Shown: piece by piece, positions 1 through 8,042 of the stretch | How the letters are laid out: each line of letters opens with the position of its first letter | Numbering within the stretch: position 1 is the stretch's first letter | Assembly (NCBI GenBank): GCA_900553925.1 | Contig: USFH01000061.1 | Span: 1 to 11,857, forward strand | DNA: 11,857 bases | Direction of reading: 5' to 3' | From: an uncultured Clostridium sp. | Lineage (GTDB): Bacteria; Bacillota; Clostridia; Lachnospirales; Lachnospiraceae | Notes under the pieces: generated by a model | What the model was told of the DNA's origin: nothing | Database searches by the model: none | What the model saw: the letters and a program-made list of their open reading frames with translations, nothing else | Made by a program: the position numbers and the translations under genes

Positions 1-1743
1 ATATGCAACTAACTGCAATACAACCGCTGTTGCAAAGGATGTAAATTCACTATCCATCTTCGGAAGGCAGATATGCTGGTCACAGATACTTGGATCATTC
101 ACTTCCTCATCCATGCTGACAAGCACCACATATGCACCTCTTGCCTTTACCTCACGGATATTTGAGATGACCTTTGCATAGACATCCTCCTGGGTTGCCA
201 GCGCGATAACCGGAACATTCTCAGAGATTAACGCGATTGTTCCATGCTTGAGCTCTCCTGCCGCATATGCTTCGGCGTGCACATAAGAAATCTCCTTTAA
301 CTTCAGTGCCGCCTCTAAGCTCATCGTGTAGTCCAAACCTCTTCCGATATAGAACGTATCGGTTGCAAACTTGATATGATCCGCCACACGCTTGATATCA
401 TCCGCGCATTTCAAAGTTTCCTCAACGATATTTGATGCATTTGTAAGCTTTGTCATAAAGCGTTTTGCATCATGCTCTGTGATAAGTCCCTTCACCAGTC
501 CGATCCGGCATGCGATCAGATACATCGCTGCGACCTGAACCGTATATGCCTTCGTCGATGCAACCGCAATCTCCGGACCTGCATGTGTATATAATACATA
601 ATCGCTTTCTCTTGCGATTGTGCTTCCCTTCACATTGACGATAGAAAGCACCTTGGAACCGCGATTTTTCGCAAGCTTCAATGCCTCTAACGTATCAATC
701 GTCTCGCCCGACTGGGAAAGCACGATTGTCAAAGTCTCCTCATCGATAATCGGATCTTTATACCGGAACTCGGAAGCACAATCTACATGCACCGGAATCC
801 GAAGCTTCTTCTCGATCAGATGCTTTCCAACCATACCTGCATGCATCGCTGTACCACATGCCACAATCGAAATACGCTTGCAATCCTTAAATATTGCATC
901 GTCAATTCCATCCTCTGTGAAATCCGGAAGTTCCTGATTGATACGTGGTGCAATCGTATTGCGGATTGCATCCGGCTGCTCATAGATTTCCTTGAGCATA
1001 AAGAATGGGTAACCACCCTTCTGTGCACTTGTGATATCCCAGTTTACAGTCAACATCTGCGGGGTTACTTTGTTTCCCTTCAGATCCTCAATATCAATAC
1101 CGTCCTTTTTGAGTGTCAGAATGTGATACTCCGGTACTACGAAATACTCCTTTGAAAACTCGATTAATGCGGTCAGATCAGAAGCAATCACCGAACCTCT
1201 CTCACAGGACGTTGCAACCATCGGGCTGACGTTCCGGATTGCATAGATCGTATCCGGAATATCCTGGAACATAATACAAAGTGCAAACGCACCGGACAGT
1301 ACCTTCACCGTCTTCTTGATTGCCTTAACCGGATCACCCTCATAGAACTTATTCAAAAGTGCAGCAACGACCTCAGAATCTGTCTCTGATACGAGCTGGT
1401 CCGCAAGTCCGTACTCTGTCACGATCTGACGGTAATTCTCGATAATACCATTGTGAATCAGTACGACCTTTCCGACACGGTGTGGGTGTGCATTCACGTC
1501 CGTTACCCCGCCGTGGGTTGCCCATCTTGTATGACCAATTCCGCAGGTAGCAGGCATTTTCTCTGCCTCGCAGAGCTTCCGTAACTCCTCTACCTTGCCG
1601 GTACGCTTGCGCACCTGAATCTGATCGTTCGACAATAGTGCTAATCCTGCGCTGTCATATCCGCGGTACTCCAACCGTTCCAGACCGCCGATGATAATAT
1701 CCTTCGCTGGTTCATTCCCCGTAAAACCAATAATTCCACACAT
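1..1743 (-). CDS. glmS: Glutamine--fructose-6-phosphate aminotransferase (isomerizing), C-terminus cut by window edge
   Basis: Makes glucosamine-6-phosphate from fructose-6-phosphate and glutamine, the first committed step to UDP-GlcNAc and cell-wall precursors, in the cytosol. The 581 visible codons run without a stop to base 1; the family is usually about 600-610 residues, so some 25-30 C-terminal residues are missing. Met1 is followed by Cys2, the N-terminal nucleophile of the glutaminase domain (MCGIIGFTG). The glutaminase motifs HTRWATHG (71-78) and HNGI (97-100) are present, followed by two SIS sugar-isomerase domains with VACGTAMHAG, SQSGETIDT and STKAYT. The start is fixed by Cys2 and by AGAGGT just upstream. 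A glmS ribozyme and a promoter precede it, so it is probably its own transcription unit, separate from the agr genes by a terminator. Nothing in it looks broken. Confidence 0.97.
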   Translation of the reverse strand, partial: MCGIIGFTGNEPAKDIIIGGLERLEYRGYDSAGLALLSNDQIQVRKRTGKVEELRKLCEAEKMPATCGIGHTRWATHGGVTDVNAHPHRVGKVVLIHNGIIENYRQIVTEYGLADQLVSETDSEVVAALLNKFYEGDPVKAIKKTVKVLSGAFALCIMFQDIPDTIYAIRNVSPMVATSCERGSVIASDLTALIEFSKEYFVVPEYHILTLKKDGIDIEDLKGNKVTPQMLTVNWDITSAQKGGYPFFMLKEIYEQPDAIRNTIAPRINQELPDFTEDGIDDAIFKDCKRISIVACGTAMHAGMVGKHLIEKKLRIPVHVDCASEFRYKDPIIDEETLTIVLSQSGETIDTLEALKLAKNRGSKVLSIVNVKGSTIARESDYVLYTHAGPEIAVASTKAYTVQVAAMYLIACRIGLVKGLITEHDAKRFMTKLTNASNIVEETLKCADDIKRVADHIKFATDTFYIGRGLDYTMSLEAALKLKEISYVHAEAYAAGELKHGTIALISENVPVIALATQEDVYAKVISNIREVKARGAYVVLVSMDEEVNDPSICDQHICLPKMDSEFTSFATAVVLQLVAY

Positions 1744-1783
1744 AATATCTACCTCTATTCTATTTTTAATTTTCTATGTCTCT

Positions 1784-1934
1784 GTCACTGATTACAGAAC
1801 TTTGTTTTGCAGTTACCCGCATATTTTTTTCTGTATACGCACTCAGCTTGTGCGGAAACGCATCCGCCGAATCTTTCGATCACGTTTCTCCTCGTCATCC
1901 TGAGTTTTTTCCGTCCCCTCAGGACCAGGCGCTA
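1784..1934 (-). ncRNA. glmS ribozyme / glucosamine-6-phosphate riboswitch in the glmS leader
   Basis: Read on the minus strand, the leader holds the conserved cleavage context A-GCGCC, with the cut expected between bases 1933 and 1932. It is followed by the conserved GACGAGG and TTCGGCGGATG core segments. GAAACG/CGTTTC encloses the core as a helix, and CGCAC/GTGCG forms the next hairpin. A further stem (CTGT..ACAG) lies near 1785-1800. The order and wording match the known glmS ribozyme, which uses GlcN6P as a cofactor to cleave its own 5' leader and so destabilise the glmS mRNA. The outer limits are approximate. Its place directly before glmS supports the call. Confidence 0.95.
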
Positions 1935-1984
1935 AGGTTCTTACCTTTCGAGTTCTGTGTCCTCCCATCTCACACAGTTGCCTT

Positions 1985-2013
1985 ATTCTATCATACCGGT
2001 TTTGAATTTGCAA
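1985..2013 (-). promoter_or_regulatory. Sigma-A-type promoter of the glmS transcription unit
   Basis: On the minus strand TTGCAA (2013-2008) and TAGAAT (1990-1985) are separated by 17 bases. A TG one base before the -10 box (TGATAGAAT) makes it an extended -10. The expected start near 1978 lies about 45 bases before the ribozyme cleavage site, so cleavage would release a short 5' fragment. The call rests on motif and position only. Confidence 0.7.
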
Positions 2014-2099
2014 ATATTGGACGCCAAATACGCAGATACACCCGATTTCTACACGACATCTGTAAATGCGATCCATCCTGCATGACAGCTTATCACATG

Positions 2100-2133
2100 A
2101 AAAACGGGTGGCATGCATCTCTGCACCCACCCG
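2100..2133 (-). terminator. Rho-independent terminator after agrD
   Basis: On the minus strand a 7-bp arm CGGGTGG (2133-2127) pairs with CCACCCG (2111-2105). The loop contains a second short stem (TGCA GAGA TGCA), and the structure is followed by TTTTT. It sits 18 bases after the agrD stop and ends the agr operon before the separate glmS promoter. Confidence 0.88.
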
Positions 2134-2150
2134 GCCTGTTACATGTTTAA

Positions 2151-2294
2151 TTACTTTGCAGAATCCTTCAGCAGACTTGCACGGGCTGCAGCCGGCTCCT
2201 TAATCTGATGGCAATGCCACAGAGATGCACTGTTTACAGCCTTCTTTGCCGTGTTGTAACCAAGCTTTGCTACGAGTTTTTCAATCTTCTTCAT
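2151..2294 (-). CDS. agrD: AgrD-like cyclic lactone autoinducer propeptide (47 aa)
   Basis: Precursor of a secreted macrocyclic signalling peptide. Three parts are visible: a lysine-rich amphipathic leader (1-21, MKKIEKLVAKLGYNTAKKAV), a core NSASLWHC (21-28), and a recognition tail HQIKEP (29-34) with a charged C-terminus. The tail resembles the HQPxxP/YQPxxP tail of clostridial AgrD peptides, where the mature five-residue ring (for example CLWFT in Clostridium perfringens) lies directly before it. By that alignment the ring here is S24-L-W-H-C28, with Ser in the place of the usual ring-closing Cys. The start overlaps the agrB stop by 14 bases, so translation is probably coupled, and a G-rich AGGTAGGAAC site precedes the ATG. 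The family call is good; the exact cleavage points are inferred from relatives. Confidence 0.85.
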   Translation of the reverse strand: MKKIEKLVAKLGYNTAKKAVNSASLWHCHQIKEPAAARASLLKDSAK

Positions 2295-2865
2295 ACTTTG
2301 TTCCTACCTTTCTTTTTCCTACCATTGCCAACACCGTCACAAAGGTTACTGTCCCAATATAGACAATGTCAACAACAACACAAGTTCTCCCAAGAAATGC
2401 TAACAAAGCGCCAATCCCCAGCAACACCATACCTATACGCTTATTCCGGATCCGTTGCCTTTTTGTAAGCGGTTTGTTTGCATGTGCTACCGGTCCCAAT
2501 ATCCAGAGTATCCCCATATCAAGAATCAATAACACCCAAAACGTCAGTGGAATCTGTTTATATGTACCAAATAGATGCGCACATAACATCACAGCTCCCC
2601 ATCCACCATAGCTAAGCAACAGGCACTGTAAGGATGTATCTGCGTGATATCCACCAAATGAGCTACGAAGCAGATGGAATACAACCAGAAATTCAGCTGT
2701 ATACCAAATGTTCCCAGATACAAACCCCAGCACGATAAACCCTGCCACCTGCAGCAACTGCTCCAGAAGAACAGAATATCCATATAAATAGATTTCATAT
2801 TCTTCTTGTTTTATTACTTGCCGTCGTAATAAAAAATCAGTAATTGCATATGCAAGACGTTCCAT
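2281..2865 (-). CDS. agrB: AgrB-type accessory gene regulator membrane endopeptidase
   Basis: Integral membrane cysteine protease that removes the C-terminal tail of AgrD and helps close the ring. The start is taken at MERLAYAITD (194 aa), because AAGGAGGA lies at 2878-2871, an ideal distance from this ATG; an ATG seven codons upstream lies before that site and is rejected. The catalytic pair is clear: His74 in SSFGGYHAD and Cys81, seven residues on, as in other AgrB proteins. The conserved AHANKPL segment follows near 128-134. Several hydrophobic stretches (about 36-53, 86-101, 107-124, 145-157 and 163-181) fit a multi-pass protein of normal family length. It lies between agrC and agrD and overlaps agrD by 14 bases, so peptide and processing enzyme are made together. 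Confidence 0.95.
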   Translation of the reverse strand: MERLAYAITDFLLRRQVIKQEEYEIYLYGYSVLLEQLLQVAGFIVLGFVSGNIWYTAEFLVVFHLLRSSFGGYHADTSLQCLLLSYGGWGAVMLCAHLFGTYKQIPLTFWVLLILDMGILWILGPVAHANKPLTKRQRIRNKRIGMVLLGIGALLAFLGRTCVVVDIVYIGTVTFVTVLAMVGKRKVGTKYEED

Positions 2866-2870
2866 GGATT

Positions 2871-2878
2871 TCCTCCTT
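2871..2878 (-). promoter_or_regulatory. Strong Shine-Dalgarno site that decides the agrB start
   Basis: AAGGAGGA on the minus strand lies five bases before the ATG at 2865. It falls downstream of the alternative ATG at 2886, which makes the longer reading unlikely. Confidence 0.85.
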
Positions 2879-2899
2879 GTTTTCATCTCTTACAAACAC

Positions 2900-2929
2900 A
2901 ATAACTGATTTTTCAAAAAAAGCAACCCC
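2900..2929 (-). promoter_or_regulatory. Candidate LytTR-type direct repeat upstream of agrBD
   Basis: On the minus strand GGGGTTGCT (2929-2921) and TCAGTTATT (2908-2900) have GTT cores exactly 21 bases apart. This is the spacing of paired nine-base LytTR sites recognised by AgrA-family regulators. The second copy matches the usual consensus at most positions; the first matches mainly in the core. It lies in the 103-base gap between agrC and agrB. I could not identify a convincing -10 box after it. Confidence 0.3.
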
Positions 2930-2968
2930 TTTGGCATACTTGACACGATTTTTTTCCTAGATTTACAT

Positions 2969-4249
2969 TTATACGACTAAATTCGATATAAAATACCCAT
3001 TTTTCTCTTCTTCATAGTATGCTCCGTCCATATCCCGGACAAGCTGTCTGACACTTTTTCGTCCCAGACCATGCAGACTGGAATTTGGCTTTTTTGTTTT
3101 CATGTCCGGATTTTCCTCTAAGACAGACCGGCTGATCCGGTTCTTCACCGTCACGAGAAGAAGACCTGCACTTTCATAGATCTGCAACTCGATTTCCTTA
3201 TCATCCTCGAGCTCTTCGGCTTCAATTGCATTTTCGAGCAGATTCAAAAGCGCGATTGCAAACTCCATCTGTCCTTCCGGTAAATGTGCACTCACTTCCG
3301 CATGAAATGCAATTCCTTTCGATCTGCAGCAGCTGTCACAATGATTCAGCACGGCATCTAATATCTCATCTCCGGTCATATAGACACCCTCCGGCTGCAG
3401 CCTTGTATCCAGAACCTCTCTTACATAATTCTTCGCCTCGTCAATCCTTCCGTTTGCAAGCAGCTCCTGAAAGACCGTGAAATAATGCCGCAGATCATGT
3501 CGCAGGATACGGTTTTTCTCCTGCATCTGCATCATCCTCTCCATGCTTTCCTTCTGTCCTTCCTGTGCCATACGAAGCATCTGGTTTTCCATCTGAAGTT
3601 TCTGGCTCTTGTTGAGCTTATATGTTGTTACATATACAATAATATTGATTATAACAATACCTGCCATCGCAATCTCTATCGCTAACTTCCCACGCTTATC
3701 GAGATACTCATAATTGAGCATGATATCGAGAATAATGCCAATCAATATACTGATAACAAATACTACCAGATTCATAATCGGCATTGCGGATTTCAGATAA
3801 ACCCGTTTCAGAAGAACGATTGCAATCACCATGAGCAGGAAAAGCATCAGCTTCTCTCCCATCAGATAATGGATATGCTCCGATGTAGTCATTGTCCAGA
3901 CATTTACGCCTGCCTTCTGCTTTATAAAGCTATATGCAGCCGTATAAATCAGTCCGCATGCCATAAGAAGGATATTCCACATCATAAAATATAAGATTCC
4001 CTGCCGGAACCCTCTTCCCGTAAATACAAACACAAAGATAAGTCCAACCACCATATAGATGAAGATATTCCTGCCACCATTCTGAAACATCATCATGGCA
4101 CAGGTCGTTCCTGCCGTCAGTATCACCGACAAAATTCCAAATACCCATGCGGGCATATTTTTGCGCTTTCCTAACACGATTGTCAGAAATGCAAACTGAA
4201 ATACTACATCTATAAAATTTGCTATGATCTCTGCAACATTACCGTCCAT
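2969..4249 (-). CDS. agrC: AgrC-like sensor histidine kinase with GHKL ATPase domain
   Basis: Membrane sensor expected to bind the extracellular AgrD-derived peptide and phosphorylate the adjacent response regulator. It has 426 residues. The N-terminal half (about 5-210) holds six or seven hydrophobic membrane segments, followed by a Met/Gln-rich helical linker (215-245). The phosphoacceptor box RHDLRHYF has His251, as in the HPK10/AgrC group. The ATPase domain has an N box LLNLLENAIEAEE (335-347) and a G box HGLGRKSV (393-400). The start codon overlaps the end of agrA by 11 bases, and GGAG lies upstream. It is followed by agrB. Gene order A-C-B-D differs from the B-D-C-A order of Staphylococcus. 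The family call is firm; ligand identity rests on neighbourhood. Confidence 0.92.
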   Translation of the reverse strand: MDGNVAEIIANFIDVVFQFAFLTIVLGKRKNMPAWVFGILSVILTAGTTCAMMMFQNGGRNIFIYMVVGLIFVFVFTGRGFRQGILYFMMWNILLMACGLIYTAAYSFIKQKAGVNVWTMTTSEHIHYLMGEKLMLFLLMVIAIVLLKRVYLKSAMPIMNLVVFVISILIGIILDIMLNYEYLDKRGKLAIEIAMAGIVIINIIVYVTTYKLNKSQKLQMENQMLRMAQEGQKESMERMMQMQEKNRILRHDLRHYFTVFQELLANGRIDEAKNYVREVLDTRLQPEGVYMTGDEILDAVLNHCDSCCRSKGIAFHAEVSAHLPEGQMEFAIALLNLLENAIEAEELEDDKEIELQIYESAGLLLVTVKNRISRSVLEENPDMKTKKPNSSLHGLGRKSVRQLVRDMDGAYYEEEKNGYFISNLVV

Positions 4250-4961
4250 ACCGAATCTGCTCCAACATAATCTTATAGTTTTTCATCAGGTCTTCCTTAT
4301 ACTTTCCTCCAAGCACGATACAGGTGCCATCGTTCATCTGTATATTCTTCTTGTCCACGTATTTGATATGCCGGATATTGACCAGACATCCCATATGCGC
4401 CCGGATAAAACCGAATTTACCGAACTCTTTTGCAAGCTTTGCAATACTTCCTCTTGATATAATCTGTTCTTCCTGCATATGGTACACAATCTGATGATTC
4501 ACCGCTTCGATATACAGAATCTCCCTGACATGGACCTTCACAAGCTCTGCTTTTCCCTTCTCGATCAGGATATGTCCTTCCTGTTCCGACCGCTGTACCA
4601 GCGTATTCATTACATCTTCGATTTTGGCGGTATCCTGTTTCTTAATAAAACGGTATGGTTTGAACCGTATCACATCAAAGACCATTTCTTCCCGGTTCGT
4701 AAAAAAGATAATACATAGATTTGGATATTTCTCAACCAATGCTTCTGCGACATCATCTCCAGATATGTACGGCATATCAATATCCAGAAAAACCGCATCA
4801 ACCTCCTGTTTTTCCAGCAGTGCCTCAATCTGCGCAACATTTCGAAGCTCATTGAGTTCAATGATCGACAGATCTACAGCATGCTTCTCCCCGAAACGCT
4901 CCACATTCGCACGCAGCATCCGCAGATCGTTCCTGTCATCATCACACATAATAATCGTCAT
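4239..4961 (-). CDS. agrA: AgrA-like response regulator with LytTR DNA-binding domain
   Basis: Cytosolic transcription regulator of the quorum-sensing circuit, 240 residues. The receiver domain (1-120) shows the acidic cluster CDDD (6-9), phosphoacceptor Asp60 in FLDIDMP, Thr88 in FFTNRE and a RFIKK segment near 104-108. The LytTR domain (about 135-235) carries EILYIEAVNHQIVYH, the serine/lysine-rich IAKLAKEFG and RAHMGCLVNIRHIKYVDKK. The start follows GGGAGGAATTACA. It begins 32 bases after the decarboxylase gene with no terminator between them, and overlaps agrC by 11 bases, so it is probably transcribed from the promoter at 8071 together with the genes before it. Alternative assignment: a VirR/ComE-like LytTR regulator, but the agrBD neighbours favour AgrA. 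Confidence 0.92.
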   Translation of the reverse strand: MTIIMCDDDRNDLRMLRANVERFGEKHAVDLSIIELNELRNVAQIEALLEKQEVDAVFLDIDMPYISGDDVAEALVEKYPNLCIIFFTNREEMVFDVIRFKPYRFIKKQDTAKIEDVMNTLVQRSEQEGHILIEKGKAELVKVHVREILYIEAVNHQIVYHMQEEQIISRGSIAKLAKEFGKFGFIRAHMGCLVNIRHIKYVDKKNIQMNDGTCIVLGGKYKEDLMKNYKIMLEQIRYGR

Positions 4962-4993
4962 TGTAATTCCTCCCTCATAAAAACCAATGTATC

Positions 4994-6343
4994 TTAAATC
5001 CCCCGAATATGAATCCCTGCTGCCTGATAGGAACGAAGTTCTTCTGCGATTTCCTCTGTGATAAGCTCTCCGGTATTTACGATATAACTTCCCGGAGGAT
5101 ACACATAGATTGGTGCTTTCGCCCGCGTCCCAACCAGACCGGAGATGTCTCTGTATCTATCATCGCGATATGCTTCCGTCCGGTTCCCCGCTCCGTTCAG
5201 AAGAATATCCGATTGTTGTAATGTCTTATATAACAGGTCAAAGTCGCATTTGCTATCCCTGACGGTTGAGATCAGTACAACATGTTTTCTCCCAGCCATC
5301 TCGCATACAATATTTCCCTCGTCTGCCAGCATCGCAAGCAGCTTCGGTCCTGGTTCCTGCGTATAAAATACAAGCCGTGTGGCATCACAGCCATACGCTC
5401 CGGCAGCTCTGACCGATTCTTCCCGCAGAATCCGGATATGTGACAAATTCCTTAAATCGCTGCAATTGTTCCGGAATTCCTGCAGTGCTTCCTGATACTC
5501 CGTAAATGTGTGCTCCGCCATATAGCAGATTGCAGCCTCCATATTGATCATAAATATATAGGAAGGAGACGATGTCAGAAATATTTCCAGCGACTGCTCA
5601 ACCGCTTCCACAAGTTCCTCTGTACACACATGCAGCATAGCTGTCTGTGTCAGTGCCGGCAGCGTCTTGTGCAGACTCTGTACGACCACATCCGCTCCCA
5701 TATGAATCGCGGAATATTCCGGTTTCAGAAATGGGAGATGTGCCCCATGTGCTTCATCTACGATCACACGCGCCCCATGCGCATGTGCCGCCCGCACAAT
5801 ACCGGAAATATCAGATATCACCCCCTCATAGGTAGGTGACGTCACAACGACCGCTGTGACTTCCGGATGTTCCCTGCAGATTCGTTCCACATCGTCCGCA
5901 TCTATATATCCGTCTATCAGCTCCGTAAATTCATATGTTCCCGCTGTTTTTTCGTTCCACACCGGCTCTGCATATACAGTCTGCAGCTGCATGACAGATG
6001 CCGCATTATATACGGATTTGTGGCAGTTTCTTGCTATTAAAATCGTATCTCCCGGCTTTGTACATGCATGAATCGCTGTAAAAATACCTCCCGTTGCGCC
6101 ATTTACCACATAATAGCTTCCGCAGGTGTGATAGATTTCCTTCAGCATATCCAGCGACCTTCGGATGAACCCTTCCGGCAGATACAGATCATCTGTCCCC
6201 GGCACTTCTGTGACATCCCAACGTAGAACCGCATCCTGGAAATCTCCATAACATGGCTTTCTCTTATGTCCCGGCATATGCCAGATCTCATGCCTGTCAC
6301 ACAGATACTCATTCAATTCATCCTTGATCCATTGCTTATACAT
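4994..6343 (-). CDS. Orn/Lys/Arg decarboxylase-family PLP enzyme
   Basis: Fold-type I PLP enzyme of the Orn/Lys/Arg decarboxylase major-domain family (449 residues, like Bacillus SpeA/YaaO-type proteins). Expected to remove CO2 from a basic amino acid to give a polyamine precursor; the substrate cannot be read from the sequence. Motifs in order: WHMPGHKR (21-28), TDDLYLPEG (50-58), NGATGGIF (81-88), NCHKS with His108 that stacks on PLP, DEAHG (196-200) with the cofactor-binding Asp196, and QSLHKTLPALTQT with the Schiff-base Lys226. A C-terminal domain with YPPGSYIV follows. It starts one base after the stop of the ATPase gene, with only a weak ribosome site, so translation is probably coupled. 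It is followed after 32 bases by agrA. No frameshift or missing catalytic residue is visible. Confidence 0.9.
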   Translation of the reverse strand: MYKQWIKDELNEYLCDRHEIWHMPGHKRKPCYGDFQDAVLRWDVTEVPGTDDLYLPEGFIRRSLDMLKEIYHTCGSYYVVNGATGGIFTAIHACTKPGDTILIARNCHKSVYNAASVMQLQTVYAEPVWNEKTAGTYEFTELIDGYIDADDVERICREHPEVTAVVVTSPTYEGVISDISGIVRAAHAHGARVIVDEAHGAHLPFLKPEYSAIHMGADVVVQSLHKTLPALTQTAMLHVCTEELVEAVEQSLEIFLTSSPSYIFMINMEAAICYMAEHTFTEYQEALQEFRNNCSDLRNLSHIRILREESVRAAGAYGCDATRLVFYTQEPGPKLLAMLADEGNIVCEMAGRKHVVLISTVRDSKCDFDLLYKTLQQSDILLNGAGNRTEAYRDDRYRDISGLVGTRAKAPIYVYPPGSYIVNTGELITEEIAEELRSYQAAGIHIRGI

Positions 6344-6344
6344 A

Positions 6345-7997
6345 TTACTCTAATGTCTCCGACTGCACGTCTGCCAGTGTGAGCCGTGTAAGGTCTTCTT
6401 CTTTAAAATTATTCTCCGCAATCAGACGGTTCGCCTGATTATGTATTACCCGGTCAAGATAGTTTCGCACGGAACGTGCGTTACCAAAATTCTCAGGAGG
6501 ATAGGCAAGAATATGTGTAAATATATCTCTCACATAATTTACTGCATCCACCGTCAACGTATAATCGAGTGTCTTCGCCCGGTTGCACATGATCTCTAAC
6601 AGTTCGTCCGCATTATAATTCGGGAATTCAATCGTCCGGTTGAAACGGGAACGAAGACCCGGATTGGCATCTAAGAAATCCTGCATTTCATCGTGATAAC
6701 CTGCTGCGATGACGATCAGATCATCCCGGTTATCTTCCATCGCTTTGTTCAGGATGTCGATTGCTTCCTGTCCGAAATCGCCCTGCTGTCCGTTTGCCAG
6801 GGCATACGCCTCATCAATAAATAAGATGCCGCCCTTCGCCTTCTCGATTACCTCTGTGACCTTCTCACTCGTCTGTCCCATATAGCCGGCGACAAGTCCC
6901 GACCGGTCTACCTCCACGAGATGTCCCTTCGAAAGCACGCCTAAGCCATGATAGATCTTCGCAAGGATTCTTGCGACGGTTGTCTTACCGGTTCCGGGAT
7001 TGCCAAGAAACACCATGTGATTTGTAACCGGCGGCGTCTGCAATCCATTCTCCTGACGGATCTTACAGATCTTCAACAGATTGATCATATTGTTGATCTC
7101 CGTCTTCACGCTCTGCATGCCGGTCAGCTCGTTCAACTGCTTAAGTAATGCCTGTATATCCATCTCCGTATTAAATTCTTTTTTACGCTCTTTCTGATCC
7201 GGCAGCGTCTGTGCATCCGGTTGTTCCACCCGCATACGGAATGGCTTTCCAGCTTCTTCTGTATCTGCTGCCCGTACATACTCCGGTGTGTCCATATCTC
7301 TCCGGCTGTCTGTATCACTTACTGCCGACGAGTCTTCCTCCTTACGCTCCGGTGTAGAGATCTTCGTCCGCCGCATCTCAAGCGTATCGGACCAATACGA
7401 ATAATCCGGCTTATCCTCCTGCTTAACCTTGCTTCCGGGCTTAAATGCGATCGTCGGCTTGTAATCCTCCATATCTCCGCGCACACGATTGATTTCCTCT
7501 GTGATCAATTCAATATACGAGGACAATGCCTGAACCTCTGATGACGCAACCTCCTCGTTGCATGCAATCAGATCATTTCCAATATAATTAAAGGTTGTAA
7601 CATACAACTGTAACAGATCATAATAACCGTCTGATATCTCCCCGGTTTCTGCTCCGATATTTGAGCGCACAAACGAATTTAACGACCGTGGCGCATGATC
7701 CCGGATGCTCTCACTCCGAAGTCCCCAACGGTCTGCATAATCACGGATCATCTTCTCATCAAACTGTGTTCCGAATAACAGATTGATGTATTTGATTTCT
7801 TCTTTGTTGACGGAACCATCCGAATATGCGAGATATATCAGGAAATGCAGCATATCTGTACGGAAGGTATGTGCCAGATCCATCCGTCCATCTGTCCGTA
7901 CATAATCCGCACGCCCGATACTCTGTGCACGACGCATACATAGATCAAACATGCGTCGACTATTATCTTTCACTTTTACGGTATGAAAACTCCACAT
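6345..7997 (-). CDS. AAA+ ATPase of the CbxX/CfqX (SpoVK-like) family with TerB-like N-terminal domain
   Basis: 550-residue protein of two parts. Residues 45-170 resemble a TerB-like helical domain (LIYLAYSDGSVNKEEIKYI). Residues 180-275 are a charged, low-complexity linker. Residues 285-545 are a CbxX/SpoVK-type AAA+ module with a Walker A GNPGTGKT (332-339), VAGYMGQTSEKV pore-region motif, Walker B ILFIDEAYAL (391-400), an arginine-finger region NPGLRSRFNR (445-454) and a sensor-2 motif GNARSVRN (505-512). Members are hexameric remodelling ATPases such as the Rubisco activase CbbX; the target here is unknown. The start follows AAGGATG at a good distance. It is the first gene after a strong promoter, and the decarboxylase follows after one base. 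That spacing suggests a shared function, which I cannot name. Confidence 0.9.
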   Translation of the reverse strand: MWSFHTVKVKDNSRRMFDLCMRRAQSIGRADYVRTDGRMDLAHTFRTDMLHFLIYLAYSDGSVNKEEIKYINLLFGTQFDEKMIRDYADRWGLRSESIRDHAPRSLNSFVRSNIGAETGEISDGYYDLLQLYVTTFNYIGNDLIACNEEVASSEVQALSSYIELITEEINRVRGDMEDYKPTIAFKPGSKVKQEDKPDYSYWSDTLEMRRTKISTPERKEEDSSAVSDTDSRRDMDTPEYVRAADTEEAGKPFRMRVEQPDAQTLPDQKERKKEFNTEMDIQALLKQLNELTGMQSVKTEINNMINLLKICKIRQENGLQTPPVTNHMVFLGNPGTGKTTVARILAKIYHGLGVLSKGHLVEVDRSGLVAGYMGQTSEKVTEVIEKAKGGILFIDEAYALANGQQGDFGQEAIDILNKAMEDNRDDLIVIAAGYHDEMQDFLDANPGLRSRFNRTIEFPNYNADELLEIMCNRAKTLDYTLTVDAVNYVRDIFTHILAYPPENFGNARSVRNYLDRVIHNQANRLIAENNFKEEDLTRLTLADVQSETLE

Positions 7998-8042
7998 TTC
8001 TACATCCTTACCCTCTCTGTCAATTTCGCCATATTTATCTAT

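Noticed and set aside
620..1155. Plus-strand frames inside glmS
   Set aside because: They are antisense shadows of a well-conserved gene, with no ribosome sites or family motifs.
1843..2130. 95-codon minus-strand frame upstream of glmS
   Set aside because: It overlaps the glmS promoter, ribozyme core and agrD terminator and shows no protein-family pattern.
2866..2886. Seven-codon longer start for AgrB (MKTRRKS)
   Set aside because: The strong AAGGAGGA site lies downstream of that ATG and fits the ATG at 2865.
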